24,098 nucleotides of DNA, taken from the IMG/VR virus record IMGVR_UViG_3300032156_001162, positions 1-24,098 of that record; one strand, written 5' to 3'. The position numbers and the translations under genes were made by a program. Shown here in pieces: positions 1 through 5,395 of this stretch; position 1 is the stretch's first letter, and every line of letters starts with the position of its first letter. The DNA is from a virus. The notes beneath the pieces are model-generated. The model had not been told where the DNA came from. It made no database searches and saw only the letters and a program-made list of their open reading frames with translations.

Positions 1-127
1 CGGAGCTGGCGGCGGTGACGTCGTCGATGGAGGGCCGGCTGGGGGCCGCTGGGTACGATGCTGAGGCGGCTTTGCAGCGGTTGGCGGACGTGGGGGAGGT
101 GGTGCGCGCGGGGGATCCCGCTCAGCA
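1..127. repeat. Terminal direct overlap (circular genome signature)
   Basis: These 127 bases are repeated exactly at 23972-24098. The integrase reading frame runs off the right end and continues in the same frame at the left end, so this is the overlap of a circular assembly rather than a biological terminal repeat. An exact overlap of 127 matches a common assembler word size, which favours an assembly origin. The unique circle is then about 23,971 bp. A true short terminal repeat is the alternative but is less likely because it would cut the integrase gene. Confidence 0.9.
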
Positions 128-317
128 GCGGAGGGTGCTGCGGTCGGTTTTCGAGAGGGTTGAGTTGAGCGTGGTAAGCGGGGGGGTGGCGAGGGTGGTG
201 CCTCGGCCATGGTTCCGGGTGTTATTCCGAGACCTGGCCGAGGTTTGGTGCGTCGAGCGCGCCTGGAGGGGTCCGGGCGCTGACAGCGTGCCAAGGCTGC
301 GGGCGGTGATCGGGTAG
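3..317 (+). CDS. Serine integrase, C-terminal part (continues from 22774-24098)
   Basis: This is the last 104 codons of the large serine recombinase that begins at 22774 and crosses the circle junction. Joined, the gene is 1,515 bases and encodes 504 residues. This part holds the end of the C-terminal region, with the Arg/Val-rich segment RRVLRSVFERVELSV that is common near the end of resolvase-type integrases. The TAG stop at 315-317 is followed by a strong hairpin at about 345-384. The ATG at 15 is internal and not a start. Confidence 0.9.
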   Translation, partial: ELAAVTSSMEGRLGAAGYDAEAALQRLADVGEVVRAGDPAQQRRVLRSVFERVELSVVSGGVARVVPRPWFRVLFRDLAEVWCVERAWRGPGADSVPRLRAVIG

Positions 318-344
318 GGTGGGGGCTGTGCGCCTGACCGTAGC

Positions 345-384
345 GAGGGCCAGCAGCATTATTGTTGATCTTTGCTGGCCCTCG
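345..384. terminator. GC-stem hairpin with AT-rich loop, after integrase
   Basis: The stem CGAGGGCCAGCA pairs perfectly with TGCTGGCCCTCG around an AT-rich loop containing ATTATTGTTGAT. It lies about 30 bases after the integrase stop, so it probably ends rightward transcription. It has no T tract after the stem, unlike a classical intrinsic terminator. Three other hairpins in the genome share the loop style with different stems. Confidence 0.55.
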
Positions 385-419
385 CGGTGGGCCGGGTGTG
401 TGCGGGTTCTTTCTTCGGT

Positions 420-519
420 TGGTGACAGGATCCGCTACCAGGTGGGGGACCTGTGTCGCCACGGTTGGTGACAGGATTGGCGACAGGTTTGACGGCCGGC
501 CGAGCTGCACCTGACACCA
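420..519. repeat. Two 42-bp inverted repeats (TGGYGACAG-N24-CTGWCRCCA type)
   Basis: Units lie at 420-461 and 478-519, each exactly 42 bp from the first T to the last A. Unit 1 begins TGGTGACAG and ends GTGTCGCCA; unit 2 begins TGGCGACAG and ends CTGACACCA. An extra left half-site lies at 466-474. The starts are 58 bp apart. They belong to the dispersed family found at gene boundaries throughout the genome and are inferred to be protein-binding sites. Confidence 0.7.
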
Positions 520-561
520 CATCGCAGGCATGGCGAGCTAGCCATGCCTGCGCGCACCGAA

Positions 562-604
562 GCGCGCGCCCGCATTTTTCATTTTTGATTATTGCGGGCG
601 CGCG
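562..604. terminator. GC-stem hairpin with T-rich loop, convergent region
   Basis: The arm GCGCGCGCCCGCA pairs with TGCGGGCGCGCGC, 13 base pairs, around a T-rich loop. It lies between the convergent integrase and the accessory block, so it could stop transcription from either side. It has the same plan as the hairpins near 345, 5310 and 10172. Confidence 0.5.
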
Positions 605-704
605 CGTAGGTGCGAAGAAAATTCTTCCGGCGGGTGGGTGGCCGGCTGATGCTGGGGGGGGGTGCGTGCCGGAGGCGGCGGCGCTGCCTCCTCCGGCGTG
701 GGTG

Positions 705-1127
705 CTACCAGCGGCGCTGGCGCTCTTGGTGGTGGTAGTACAGGCCAGAGATGCGAGCGGAGTCTGTGAGAGCGGCGGCGGTCTCCTCTAGTTGGTCGAG
801 CTCAAGCCGGAGTTTCTTGGCCTGGGCCGTGATCTCTTCGCGCCGCGTGTGGCGTTCGATGCTGGCGAGTGCTGCCGCGACGTTGTCGGGGTCGCTGCCG
901 ATGTACTCGCGCTTTCGGGTGCCCTGCCAGGTGGGGTGGATCAGGTACAGGTACTTGGCCTTTCTCCAGTAGGCGCTGGCGGGGGTGGTGCCCTGCTGGC
1001 TCAGGTCCTGGGCTGCGGCCTCTAAGCCGTCGATCTCGACACACAGGGTGTCGAGGCGGTTAGCTGCGGCGGCCAGGGATGCGTTGACGTCGGCGCGCTG
1101 TTTCTCGGTGGTCGTCTGGTTTGCCAT
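705..1127 (-). CDS. Hypothetical coiled-coil protein, 140 aa
   Basis: The protein has two predicted helical, Ala/Leu/Glu-rich flanks (about 10-45 and 90-125) around a compact middle with YLIHPTWQGTRKREYIG, which may bind nucleic acid but matches no family I recognise. The start ATG at 1127 is preceded by AGAGGAG on the coding strand. It overlaps the end of the upstream gene by 68 bases. It is the last gene of the leftward accessory block, and the convergent hairpin region lies beyond its stop. The function is unknown. Confidence 0.75.
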   Translation of the reverse strand: MANQTTTEKQRADVNASLAAAANRLDTLCVEIDGLEAAAQDLSQQGTTPASAYWRKAKYLYLIHPTWQGTRKREYIGSDPDNVAAALASIERHTRREEITAQAKKLRLELDQLEETAAALTDSARISGLYYHHQERQRRW

Positions 1128-1296
1128 GGCTGGTTTTCTCCTCTCTAGGTCCTGAGACCTGCATCGTGAGCTTGCCGTCGATGTGTTGTAGGATGACGAT
1201 TCGGTTTTCTCTGAGGGCTGTCTCGATGTAGCCGTTGTTGTCTGTGACGTCTCCGCTGAGCCACAGTGGGCGGCTTAGTCCTCGGCGTGTTCTCAT
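1060..1296 (-). CDS. Hypothetical small protein, 78 aa
   Basis: The start ATG at 1296 has a good AGGAGG site, and its first bases overlap the stop of the upstream gene (ATGA). The N-terminal part, with GDVTDNNGYIETALREN and IVILQHIDGKLTMQV, looks like a small beta-alpha fold. The C-terminal 25 residues are Arg-rich and overlap the next gene, so they may be weakly constrained. No family is recognised. The tight translational coupling argues that it is real. Confidence 0.6.
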   Translation of the reverse strand: MRTRRGLSRPLWLSGDVTDNNGYIETALRENRIVILQHIDGKLTMQVSGPREEKTSHGKPDDHRETARRRQRIPGRRS

Positions 1297-1484
1297 GGTT
1301 GGGCCTCCTGGTTTGGTTGGTCTGGCTCTAGTCCTGCCAGGCGTGGCTGTAGTTGTCGCAGTAAACCGTGGTTGTCGCCAGCACACCGGCACTCGCAGAT
1401 CGGGCCGCGCGCTGCTACGCATCGAGGGTGACAGGCGTGAGTCTCTAGCAGGGTTCTTATGTAGCCTGTGGATTGACGTCTCAT
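1293..1484 (-). CDS. Cys-rich mini-protein, putative zinc binder, 63 aa
   Basis: Start and stop both overlap neighbours by ATGA junctions (1481-1484 and 1293-1296), which strongly supports this short frame. The centre contains CHPRC followed by ICECRCAGDNHG, a CxCxC...HG cluster typical of small zinc-binding proteins. The C-terminus is Gln/Pro-rich and likely disordered. It sits among several other small zinc-type proteins in this block. The exact role is unknown; DNA or protein binding is inferred only from the metal-ligand pattern. Confidence 0.65.
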   Translation of the reverse strand: MRRQSTGYIRTLLETHACHPRCVAARGPICECRCAGDNHGLLRQLQPRLAGLEPDQPNQEAQP

Positions 1485-2080
1485 TGTTGGGCCTGCTGTT
1501 CTAGGATCTCTCCTGTTTCGGGGTCCACCGGTGGCGGCGTGCCGTTGTCTGGCGGCTGCCACGTGGCCTCCTGGATGCGGCTGTAGTACGTCATCGTTTG
1601 CCACGCCTGGATGTGGATCAGGATCGCCAGGCTCATCGCGCGCGCGTGCTCCCACGATAGGAGGGTGACCACCTTCGCCTGGGGGCTGCCGGTCTTGGGT
1701 TTGATGGCGCCGGCTGTGCCTGCGGGTTCACCTGGCCCGTTGGTGATGGTGAGCCGGATGGGGTTGGCGGTGCCCTCGACGAGCTCAAGGCTCATGGTGC
1801 GCGCGTCCATGTCGGCGCCTTTCTTGGTGCCTTTGTACTCGGTCTGGCCGTGCCACCAGGGGTTGGCGACGGGGCGGTGCAGGATGTCGAAGGCCAGCAG
1901 CGCCGCTCGCTGGTGGTCCATGTAGTGGGTGACTGAGACGGCTGCGCCCTTGCCCTTCTGGTACTCGGTTAAGCTGAATGCGACCTTGCCGAGTTTGAGA
2001 GCGTCCTCGACGGTGAGTATCCTCGTCTTTGTGACTAGGCGGTAGATGCGGTATTGGCGCGGCTTATAGGTGGCTGTCAT
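1481..2080 (-). CDS. Hypothetical protein, 199 aa
   Basis: This is the largest of the unknown proteins in the distal accessory block. The start ATG at 2080 has an AGGAGG site and overlaps the upstream gene by 17 bases. The sequence begins with a basic, Tyr-rich segment and has a predicted alpha/beta core with HYMDHQRAALLAFDILHRP and a later helix SWEHARAMSLAILIHIQAW. It ends in a Pro-rich tail. In many accessory blocks such proteins are DNA-metabolism accessories, but no motif here proves that. I do not recognise the family. Confidence 0.75.
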   Translation of the reverse strand: MTATYKPRQYRIYRLVTKTRILTVEDALKLGKVAFSLTEYQKGKGAAVSVTHYMDHQRAALLAFDILHRPVANPWWHGQTEYKGTKKGADMDARTMSLELVEGTANPIRLTITNGPGEPAGTAGAIKPKTGSPQAKVVTLLSWEHARAMSLAILIHIQAWQTMTYYSRIQEATWQPPDNGTPPPVDPETGEILEQQAQQ

Positions 2081-2321
2081 TGGTCTCCTCCTGTTCTGTG
2101 CGCTGGCGCGCTCTCGCGGTCATCCAGCGCTTGATGTCTTCTAGTTCCATGCAGACGATGCGGCCTTCCTGGGCGGGGGCGGGTCGGTCGTGGTCGTCGT
2201 GTTCGTCTTGGGCGTGTAGGCGGTCGATCTCGCGGTCCCAGGAGTGTTCGTCGTTCTCGTCGCGGTCCCATCGGTTGAAGTCGTCGATGGGTTGTTGGTA
2301 GGCTTGCCATGCGGTGGTCAT
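2064..2321 (-). CDS. Hypothetical acidic protein, 85 aa
   Basis: A strongly acidic, Asp/Glu/His-rich small protein with DRDENDEHSWDREIDRL in the first half and a helical end with MELEDIKRWMTARAR. Small acidic phage proteins are sometimes DNA mimics or inhibitors of host proteins; that is only a possibility here. The start ATG at 2321 overlaps the upstream stop by ATGA and has a GGAGA site. The C-terminal end overlaps the next gene by 17 bases. Confidence 0.7.
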   Translation of the reverse strand: MTTAWQAYQQPIDDFNRWDRDENDEHSWDREIDRLHAQDEHDDHDRPAPAQEGRIVCMELEDIKRWMTARARQRTEQEETNDSHL

Positions 2322-2563
2322 GATCTTGTCTCCTTTTCGTTGTCGGCGTCAAGCGGTTCGTGCTTGTAGTCTCTGACGATCGCGTATGCCTCGCTGAGTT
2401 GGCGCGCGGCGGTCTGGCAGAAAGTGGCGGCGAGCATGAGCATCACGCGGTCGATGGGGGCTGCTGCCTGGTCTGCGAGGTTGTTGACCATCTGGCGGCT
2501 GTCGGCGGCGTCCGCTTTGGCTATGAGGATTTGGTCGGTGGCGGTGTTGGCGGTTGTTGGCAT
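2318..2563 (-). CDS. Hypothetical helical protein, 81 aa
   Basis: The start ATG at 2563 follows a clear AAAGGAG site. The protein is almost entirely predicted alpha-helix, Ala-rich, with ADAADSRQMVNNLADQAAA and MLAATFCQTAARQLSEAYA, so it could form a small helical bundle or dimer. It lies directly after a SWIM zinc-finger gene and before an acidic protein, in one leftward operon. No family is recognised. Confidence 0.7.
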   Translation of the reverse strand: MPTTANTATDQILIAKADAADSRQMVNNLADQAAAPIDRVMLMLAATFCQTAARQLSEAYAIVRDYKHEPLDADNEKETRS

Positions 2564-2566
2564 GTG

Positions 2567-2896
2567 CTATCTCCTTTCGTCGGGTGCGTCGGGGGGTTCG
2601 GGTTCGTCGTTGAGCCGGCAGAACATCTCGACGGCAAGTCGGTGTTTGCACAGGCGGCCACGGTTGCGGCGGTTGTCGGGGCAAGCGCAGGTTTTGGCGG
2701 TGCGGTCTACCAGGTAGGCGACGTGCTCTCTGTGTTCTGAGGGCACCAGCCAGAGCCGTGAGGTTCGGCTGGCGGGCCTGGGCGGGTCGTATCGCACGAT
2801 GGCGGCGGCGCTGTTGAGCGTGTCGGCGAGCTCCGGACGGCGTGCGGTGCCGGTGACTACCAGTCGGCGCAAGTCCAGCTGCGGGGTTGTGCTCAT
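2567..2896 (-). CDS. SWIM zinc-finger protein, shorter paralogue, 109 aa
   Basis: The start ATG at 2896 has a GGAGACA site. The C-terminal half carries CACPDN followed by LCKHRLAVEMF, the CxC-xn-CxH pattern of SWIM zinc fingers, which bind DNA or protein partners. The N-terminal part (RLVVTGTARRPELADTLN and SRLWLVPSEHREHVAYLVD) is clearly related to the upstream 147-residue protein, so the two are tandem duplicates. SWIM domains accompany helicases, transposases and recombination proteins; the role of this stand-alone version is unknown. Confidence 0.8.
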   Translation of the reverse strand: MSTTPQLDLRRLVVTGTARRPELADTLNSAAAIVRYDPPRPASRTSRLWLVPSEHREHVAYLVDRTAKTCACPDNRRNRGRLCKHRLAVEMFCRLNDEPEPPDAPDERR

Positions 2897-2910
2897 TTTT
2901 CGTGTCTCCT

Positions 2911-3354
2911 TTACCACATGAGCGCCAGATAAGGGCACTGCGCGGCCTCGATGCTGAGCGATTGGCGATGCCAGTCCAGGCCAGGGGCCGGGCCTGGATC
3001 CTGCGCTGGCTGCGGGTCGGGCTCGGAGCACAGGCGGCAGATGATCTCCACCGCGAGCCGATGTTTGCACATTCCGGCGGGCGCGCCTCGGGGGGGCCTG
3101 TCGGTGCCATTGGCTCGCCAATTTGCGTGCTGCCTGTAGTCTGGGCACGTGCAGGTGCCGTTGAGCCTGTCTACCAGGTAGAGGACGCGCTCTCGCTGGC
3201 ACGACGGCACGTGCCACAGGCGGCTGTCTCGGTTGACCTTGTGCGGCGGGTCGGTTCGCAGGATGTCGGCGGCGCGTTCTAGCCTGGATGCCAGGGCCGG
3301 TTTTCTGGCGGTGCCTTCCTGTACCAGGGCGGCGATGGTCTGCGGGCTACTCAT
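2911..3354 (-). CDS. SWIM zinc-finger protein, longer paralogue, 147 aa
   Basis: This is the longer of two tandem SWIM proteins. It begins with ALVQEGTARKPALASRLERA, has SRLWHVPSCQRERVLYLVD, and then CTCPDYRQ and GMCKHRLAVEI as the CxC and CxH zinc ligands. A longer loop separates the ligand pairs than in the neighbour, and there is an extra 35-residue Pro-rich tail. The start overlaps the upstream gene by 8 bases and uses a GAGGAG site. Duplication and divergence inside one operon suggest two binding specificities or a heterodimer; this is inference. Confidence 0.8.
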   Translation of the reverse strand: MSSPQTIAALVQEGTARKPALASRLERAADILRTDPPHKVNRDSRLWHVPSCQRERVLYLVDRLNGTCTCPDYRQHANWRANGTDRPPRGAPAGMCKHRLAVEIICRLCSEPDPQPAQDPGPAPGLDWHRQSLSIEAAQCPYLALMW

Positions 3355-3562
3355 TTTTTGTCTCCTCTTCGTTGTTGTGCCTGCGCCTCGGCGGTTGAGC
3401 CGCCACGGCCAGGGCTGCCAGGTGCCAATCGTAGGGGCGCGCTGTCCTCACGGCCGCGCGGATCGCTGCGCCGGTGCCACCATCGCGGCGGGCTGCTCTT
3501 GCCACCAGGGGCGCGAGGGCCGCGCCTGTGCCTGTCGTCCAGGGGTCGAAGCGACCGAACAT
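3347..3562 (-). CDS. Hypothetical small protein, 71 aa
   Basis: The start ATG at 3562 has an AAAGGTGG site. The protein is Ala-rich with an N-terminal MFGRFDPWTTGTGAALAPL and a charged tail ending NNEEETKNE. It is short and lacks a recognisable motif. Its stop overlaps the start of the longer SWIM gene, which fits translational coupling. About 100 bases separate it from the SLOG-like gene upstream. Confidence 0.6.
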   Translation of the reverse strand: MFGRFDPWTTGTGAALAPLVARAARRDGGTGAAIRAAVRTARPYDWHLAALAVAAQPPRRRHNNEEETKNE

Positions 3563-3664
3563 TGCGAACCACCTTTCTTACTTGGCGCCACCATGGGCGC
3601 AGATGACCAGGGCCATAAGAGACCACGAAAGCGAGCGGGCCCACTGGGCACGCGAGCGACGGCG

Positions 3665-4423
3665 CTAGAAGAGACGCGCCTGGAGGGGCGGCGCGGGAAC
3701 CCAGCGCCACGACGGCGACCAGAGACCACAGCAGGAACAGGGCGACCAGGAGCCACCGGCGGCGAGAAGAGGCGGCGGGCCAGCAAAGGCGGCCAGCACG
3801 AGCACAGGCAAACCGAAGCCAGCAGCGAGGCGGCACGACAGGAGAGAGCCACGCGAGAGCGGCGACGCGAGAAAGCAGACCAGAGAGCCGCGCCCGCCAC
3901 CGAGACCGCAACCGGACGCCACGGCGGACACCAGACAGGCGGACCGGCGCGCGAGCCGCACCCGAGCCGGCAGGGACGGAGGACCCCCCGCCGACCACAC
4001 GACGGAGGCGCCAGCAGCGACGGCGGCGAGGACGGAGGGCACCGAAGAGACCGGCGCGACCGCACCCGCGCCGCCAGGGCCGAAGACGGCAAAGACGCGC
4101 AGCAGCAGGAAGACGGCGGCAGCAGGCCGACCGGAGAGCCACGCGAGCGCCGCCGACAGCACCGCCTGATCAGCGCCGACGGAGCAGCCGACAGCGACGG
4201 AGAGGCCAGAGCCGAGGAGAGAGCGGACCACCGGGCCGACGCGCGCGCCGAGCGCACCGGAGAGAGAGCGAGAGCCGACAAGAGCCACGACACCGGACGG
4301 AAGAGGCAGAGCAGCCACGGACGGAACCCCCCAAGTGTTGAAAGCGGCAAAGGCCACCGCGAGCCACCCCCCCCGGGGCCCCGACGCCTTTGACACCTGG
4401 GGAAACCCCACCGGGGGGAACAA
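3665..4423 (-). CDS. SLOG-like Rossmann-fold protein (DprA/YspA-like nucleotide binder)
   Basis: Near residues 45-90 the sequence has VVALVGSRSLSG, then SLLGSGLSVAVG followed by CSVGADQAVL. This is the GSRs...G(A)xGAD signature of the SLOG superfamily, which also contains DprA/Smf and binds nucleotides or nucleic acid. A later segment with AAGFGLPVLVLAAF fits the final Rossmann strand. The first codon of the frame is TTG and its ribosome site is poor; a GTG start within the first 25 codons is equally possible. The coding strand is extremely pyrimidine-rich, unlike its neighbours, so it may have a different origin. The ligand is unknown. Confidence 0.6.
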   Translation of the reverse strand: MFPPVGFPQVSKASGPRGGWLAVAFAAFNTWGVPSVAALPLPSGVVALVGSRSLSGALGARVGPVVRSLLGSGLSVAVGCSVGADQAVLSAALAWLSGRPAAAVFLLLRVFAVFGPGGAGAVAPVSSVPSVLAAVAAGASVVWSAGGPPSLPARVRLARRSACLVSAVASGCGLGGGRGSLVCFLASPLSRGSLLSCRLAAGFGLPVLVLAAFAGPPPLLAAGGSWSPCSCCGLWSPSWRWVPAPPLQARLF

Positions 4424-4565
4424 CCTTTTTTTGCGCCCCGGAAATGAGAGAAGGGCGCAAGGGCGTTTTTTAGCCCCCGCTTTTTAGGGGGGCTGGCCCC
4501 TTGCGCCCTGAACGCCGGGGCGCAGACTTTGTTGTTCCCCCCCGGGTCTTGGGGTTTTCCCCAGG
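4396..4565. repeat. Nested imperfect palindrome of about 170 bp
   Basis: The outer arms are 4396-4441 and 4515-4565. The left arm reads CCTGGGGAAA...AACAACC...GCGCCCCGG and the right arm is its imperfect reverse complement. Inside are AAGGGCGCAAGGG (4451-4463) against CCCCTTGCGCCCT (4497-4509), and AGCCCCC (4472-4478) against GGGGGCT (4488-4494). The left outer arm overlaps the start of the SLOG-like frame. It could be a strong transcription barrier, a control structure at that gene's start, or a cruciform; no classical T tract follows the inner hairpin. Confidence 0.7.
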
Positions 4566-4948
4566 TTTTGATCAGATGTTGCGGGCCGTAGGCCCGCTCC
4601 ATAGCTAGAGATGTGAGACGAAGTGGCGATGGTGTGCGGTGATCGAGCTTGGTGGTGGAAGCCGGCATCGTAAGATCGTTTGACGGACCGCACCGTTGTC
4701 GAGGGACGGAGTGTGCTTGGTGGTGGAGCCGCGACTGAGATGTTTGAGGAAGTGGCCTGGGTGTGGGGCGAGCGGGCTTGGCGTGTGTGGGCGCTGTCGG
4801 TTTCTTTTTTGGAGAACGAGTGGGGGGTGACTGGCTGCGGGCGCGAAGCAGGCGGCTTTGTCGCCTGCTGATCTGGCTGCGCGTAGTGCAGCCAGCGCGC
4901 CCGCATTGCGGTGCATGGAGAGTGGCCGTTGGTGGGTGTTGTCTTTGT

Positions 4949-5055
4949 CGGCTGCTCAACATAAAGCTTTTATGTTGAGGCTCGCGGAGGGAAGCCGAAG
5001 GCCTTTTCGCACTAATAGCGTTAGTGCGAAGAGCCGGAGCGAGCCGGAGCAGCCG
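4949..5055. repeat. Structured element, copy A (branched, cruciform-like)
   Basis: Outer stem P1 pairs 4949-4957 with 5047-5055, nine perfect pairs. Inside are hairpin P2 (AACATAAA/TTTATGTT, 4958-4976), stem P3 (GGCTCGC/GCGAGCC, 4979-4985 with 5039-5045) and hairpin P4 (5006-5015 with 5021-5030). Copy B at 13650-13760 has the same plan with compensating changes in P1 and P4. The single-stranded stretch GGAGGGAAGCCG is conserved. The element ends exactly at P1. Which strand is active is not known; all neighbouring genes run left. Confidence 0.75.
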
Positions 5056-5063
5056 ACGGGCGA

Positions 5064-5201
5064 TGGTGACGGGATCCGGCGGAGATCTCGGCTGCGGGTA
5101 GCCATGGGGTTTGGTGACGGGGTTTTGGTGCACCAAGCGGCGTGAGTCACCATGGGGCGTGGTGACAGGTGCAGCTCGACCTGGCGGGGTGGGCGTCGCC
5201 A
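5064..5201. repeat. Array of three inverted repeats with exact 48-bp period
   Basis: Units start at 5064, 5112 and 5160, each 48 bp apart, and are 41, 41 and 42 bp long. All begin TGGTGAC; the right ends are GTAGCCA (degenerate), AGTCACCA and CGTCGCCA. The first unit contains GGATCC and AGATCT. The array lies just right of structured element A. Even helical spacing suggests cooperative binding of one protein. Confidence 0.65.
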
Positions 5202-5202
5202 G

Positions 5203-5221
5203 TTGACATATCGTTTATAGT
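5203..5221. promoter_or_regulatory. AT-rich promoter-like pocket
   Basis: TTGACATATCG followed by TTTATAGT is a rare AT-rich island between an inverted-repeat array and the next repeat. It could drive the leftward accessory block (TATAAA on the minus strand) or be a rightward promoter, but neither direction has both hexamers at a normal spacing. Weakly supported. Confidence 0.25.
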
Positions 5222-5257
5222 GTGAAGGTTTTCAGCAGCCGTTTCGGCAGGTTTTGT

Positions 5258-5298
5258 TGGTGACAGCGAGGGGGCGGAGGGGAACGATCTTGTCACCG
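5258..5298. repeat. 41-bp inverted repeat
   Basis: Begins TGGTGACAG and ends TTGTCACCG. Its right part, GGAGGGGAACGATCTT, recurs as GGAGGGAACGATCTT at about 5377-5390, on the other side of the hairpin at 5310-5351. A degenerate copy (5390-5428, TGGCGGCTA...CTGTCGCCA) may cover the stop of the tail gene. Confidence 0.5.
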
Positions 5299-5307
5299 GC
5301 GAGTGCG

Positions 5308-5352
5308 GCGGGCCGTGTATTATTGTTGATTATTGGCCCGCCGCACGGTGTG
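5308..5352. terminator. GC-stem hairpin with AT-rich loop, after tail gene
   Basis: The arm TGCGGCGGGCC pairs with GGCCCGCCGCA around a 20-base loop with TATTATTGTTGATTATT. It lies about 45 bases beyond the stop of the leftward tail gene, so it may end the structural transcript. There is no T tract. Confidence 0.55.
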
Positions 5353-5395
5353 TGGGCGCCACTGTGCCAGGGACCGGAGGGAACGATCTTGGCGG

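Larger units (their letters stand above)
318..704. other. Convergent intergenic region with hairpins and 42-bp inverted repeats
   Basis: No gene is supported here. The region separates the rightward integrase from the leftward accessory block. It holds two strong GC-stem hairpins (about 345-384 and 562-604) flanking two 42-bp inverted repeats (420-461 and 478-519). The phage attachment site of a serine integrase often lies beside its gene, so attP may be here, but no core could be identified without the host junction. An apparent rightward frame at 453-791 runs through these structures and is rejected. Confidence 0.6.
4424..5395. other. 972-base structured non-coding region
   Basis: No convincing gene is present. 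From left to right it contains most of the nested palindrome, a perfect GCGGGCC-GTA-GGCCCGC hairpin at 4578-4594, two diverged copies of a roughly 55-bp block (about 4607-4665 and 4735-4790, sharing CTTGG and GAAGTGG segments), and hairpins at 4847-4869 and 4873-4891. Then come structured element copy A (4949-5055), three 48-bp-period inverted repeats, one AT-rich pocket near 5203-5221, another inverted repeat and a GC hairpin. Such dense pairing suggests a long structured RNA or a replication/packaging region. Confidence 0.5.

Noticed and set aside
420-461. Inverted repeats as intrinsic terminators
   Set aside because: A 9-bp stem with a 24-base loop and no T tract is weak as an RNA terminator, and the fixed helical spacing fits protein binding better.
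3233-4393. 386-codon rightward open frame, Arg/Glu/Gly-rich
   Set aside because: Low complexity, no ribosome site, and it is antisense to the SLOG-like and SWIM genes; it comes from the purine-rich strand.
4680-4871. 63-codon rightward frame
   Set aside because: It needs a TTG start without a ribosome site and lies in repeated, hairpin-rich DNA.
4949-5055. tRNA or tmRNA
   Set aside because: The branched fold has no acceptor/CCA-type end, no T-loop motif and no anticodon arm.
3448-5136. 562-codon leftward open frame
   Set aside because: It is Ser/Pro/Arg-rich, crosses the nested palindrome and structured element, and is out of frame with the SLOG signature.
5064-5201. CRISPR-like array
   Set aside because: The 48-bp period comes from units with variable inner sequence and conserved ends, with no constant repeat and no cas genes.
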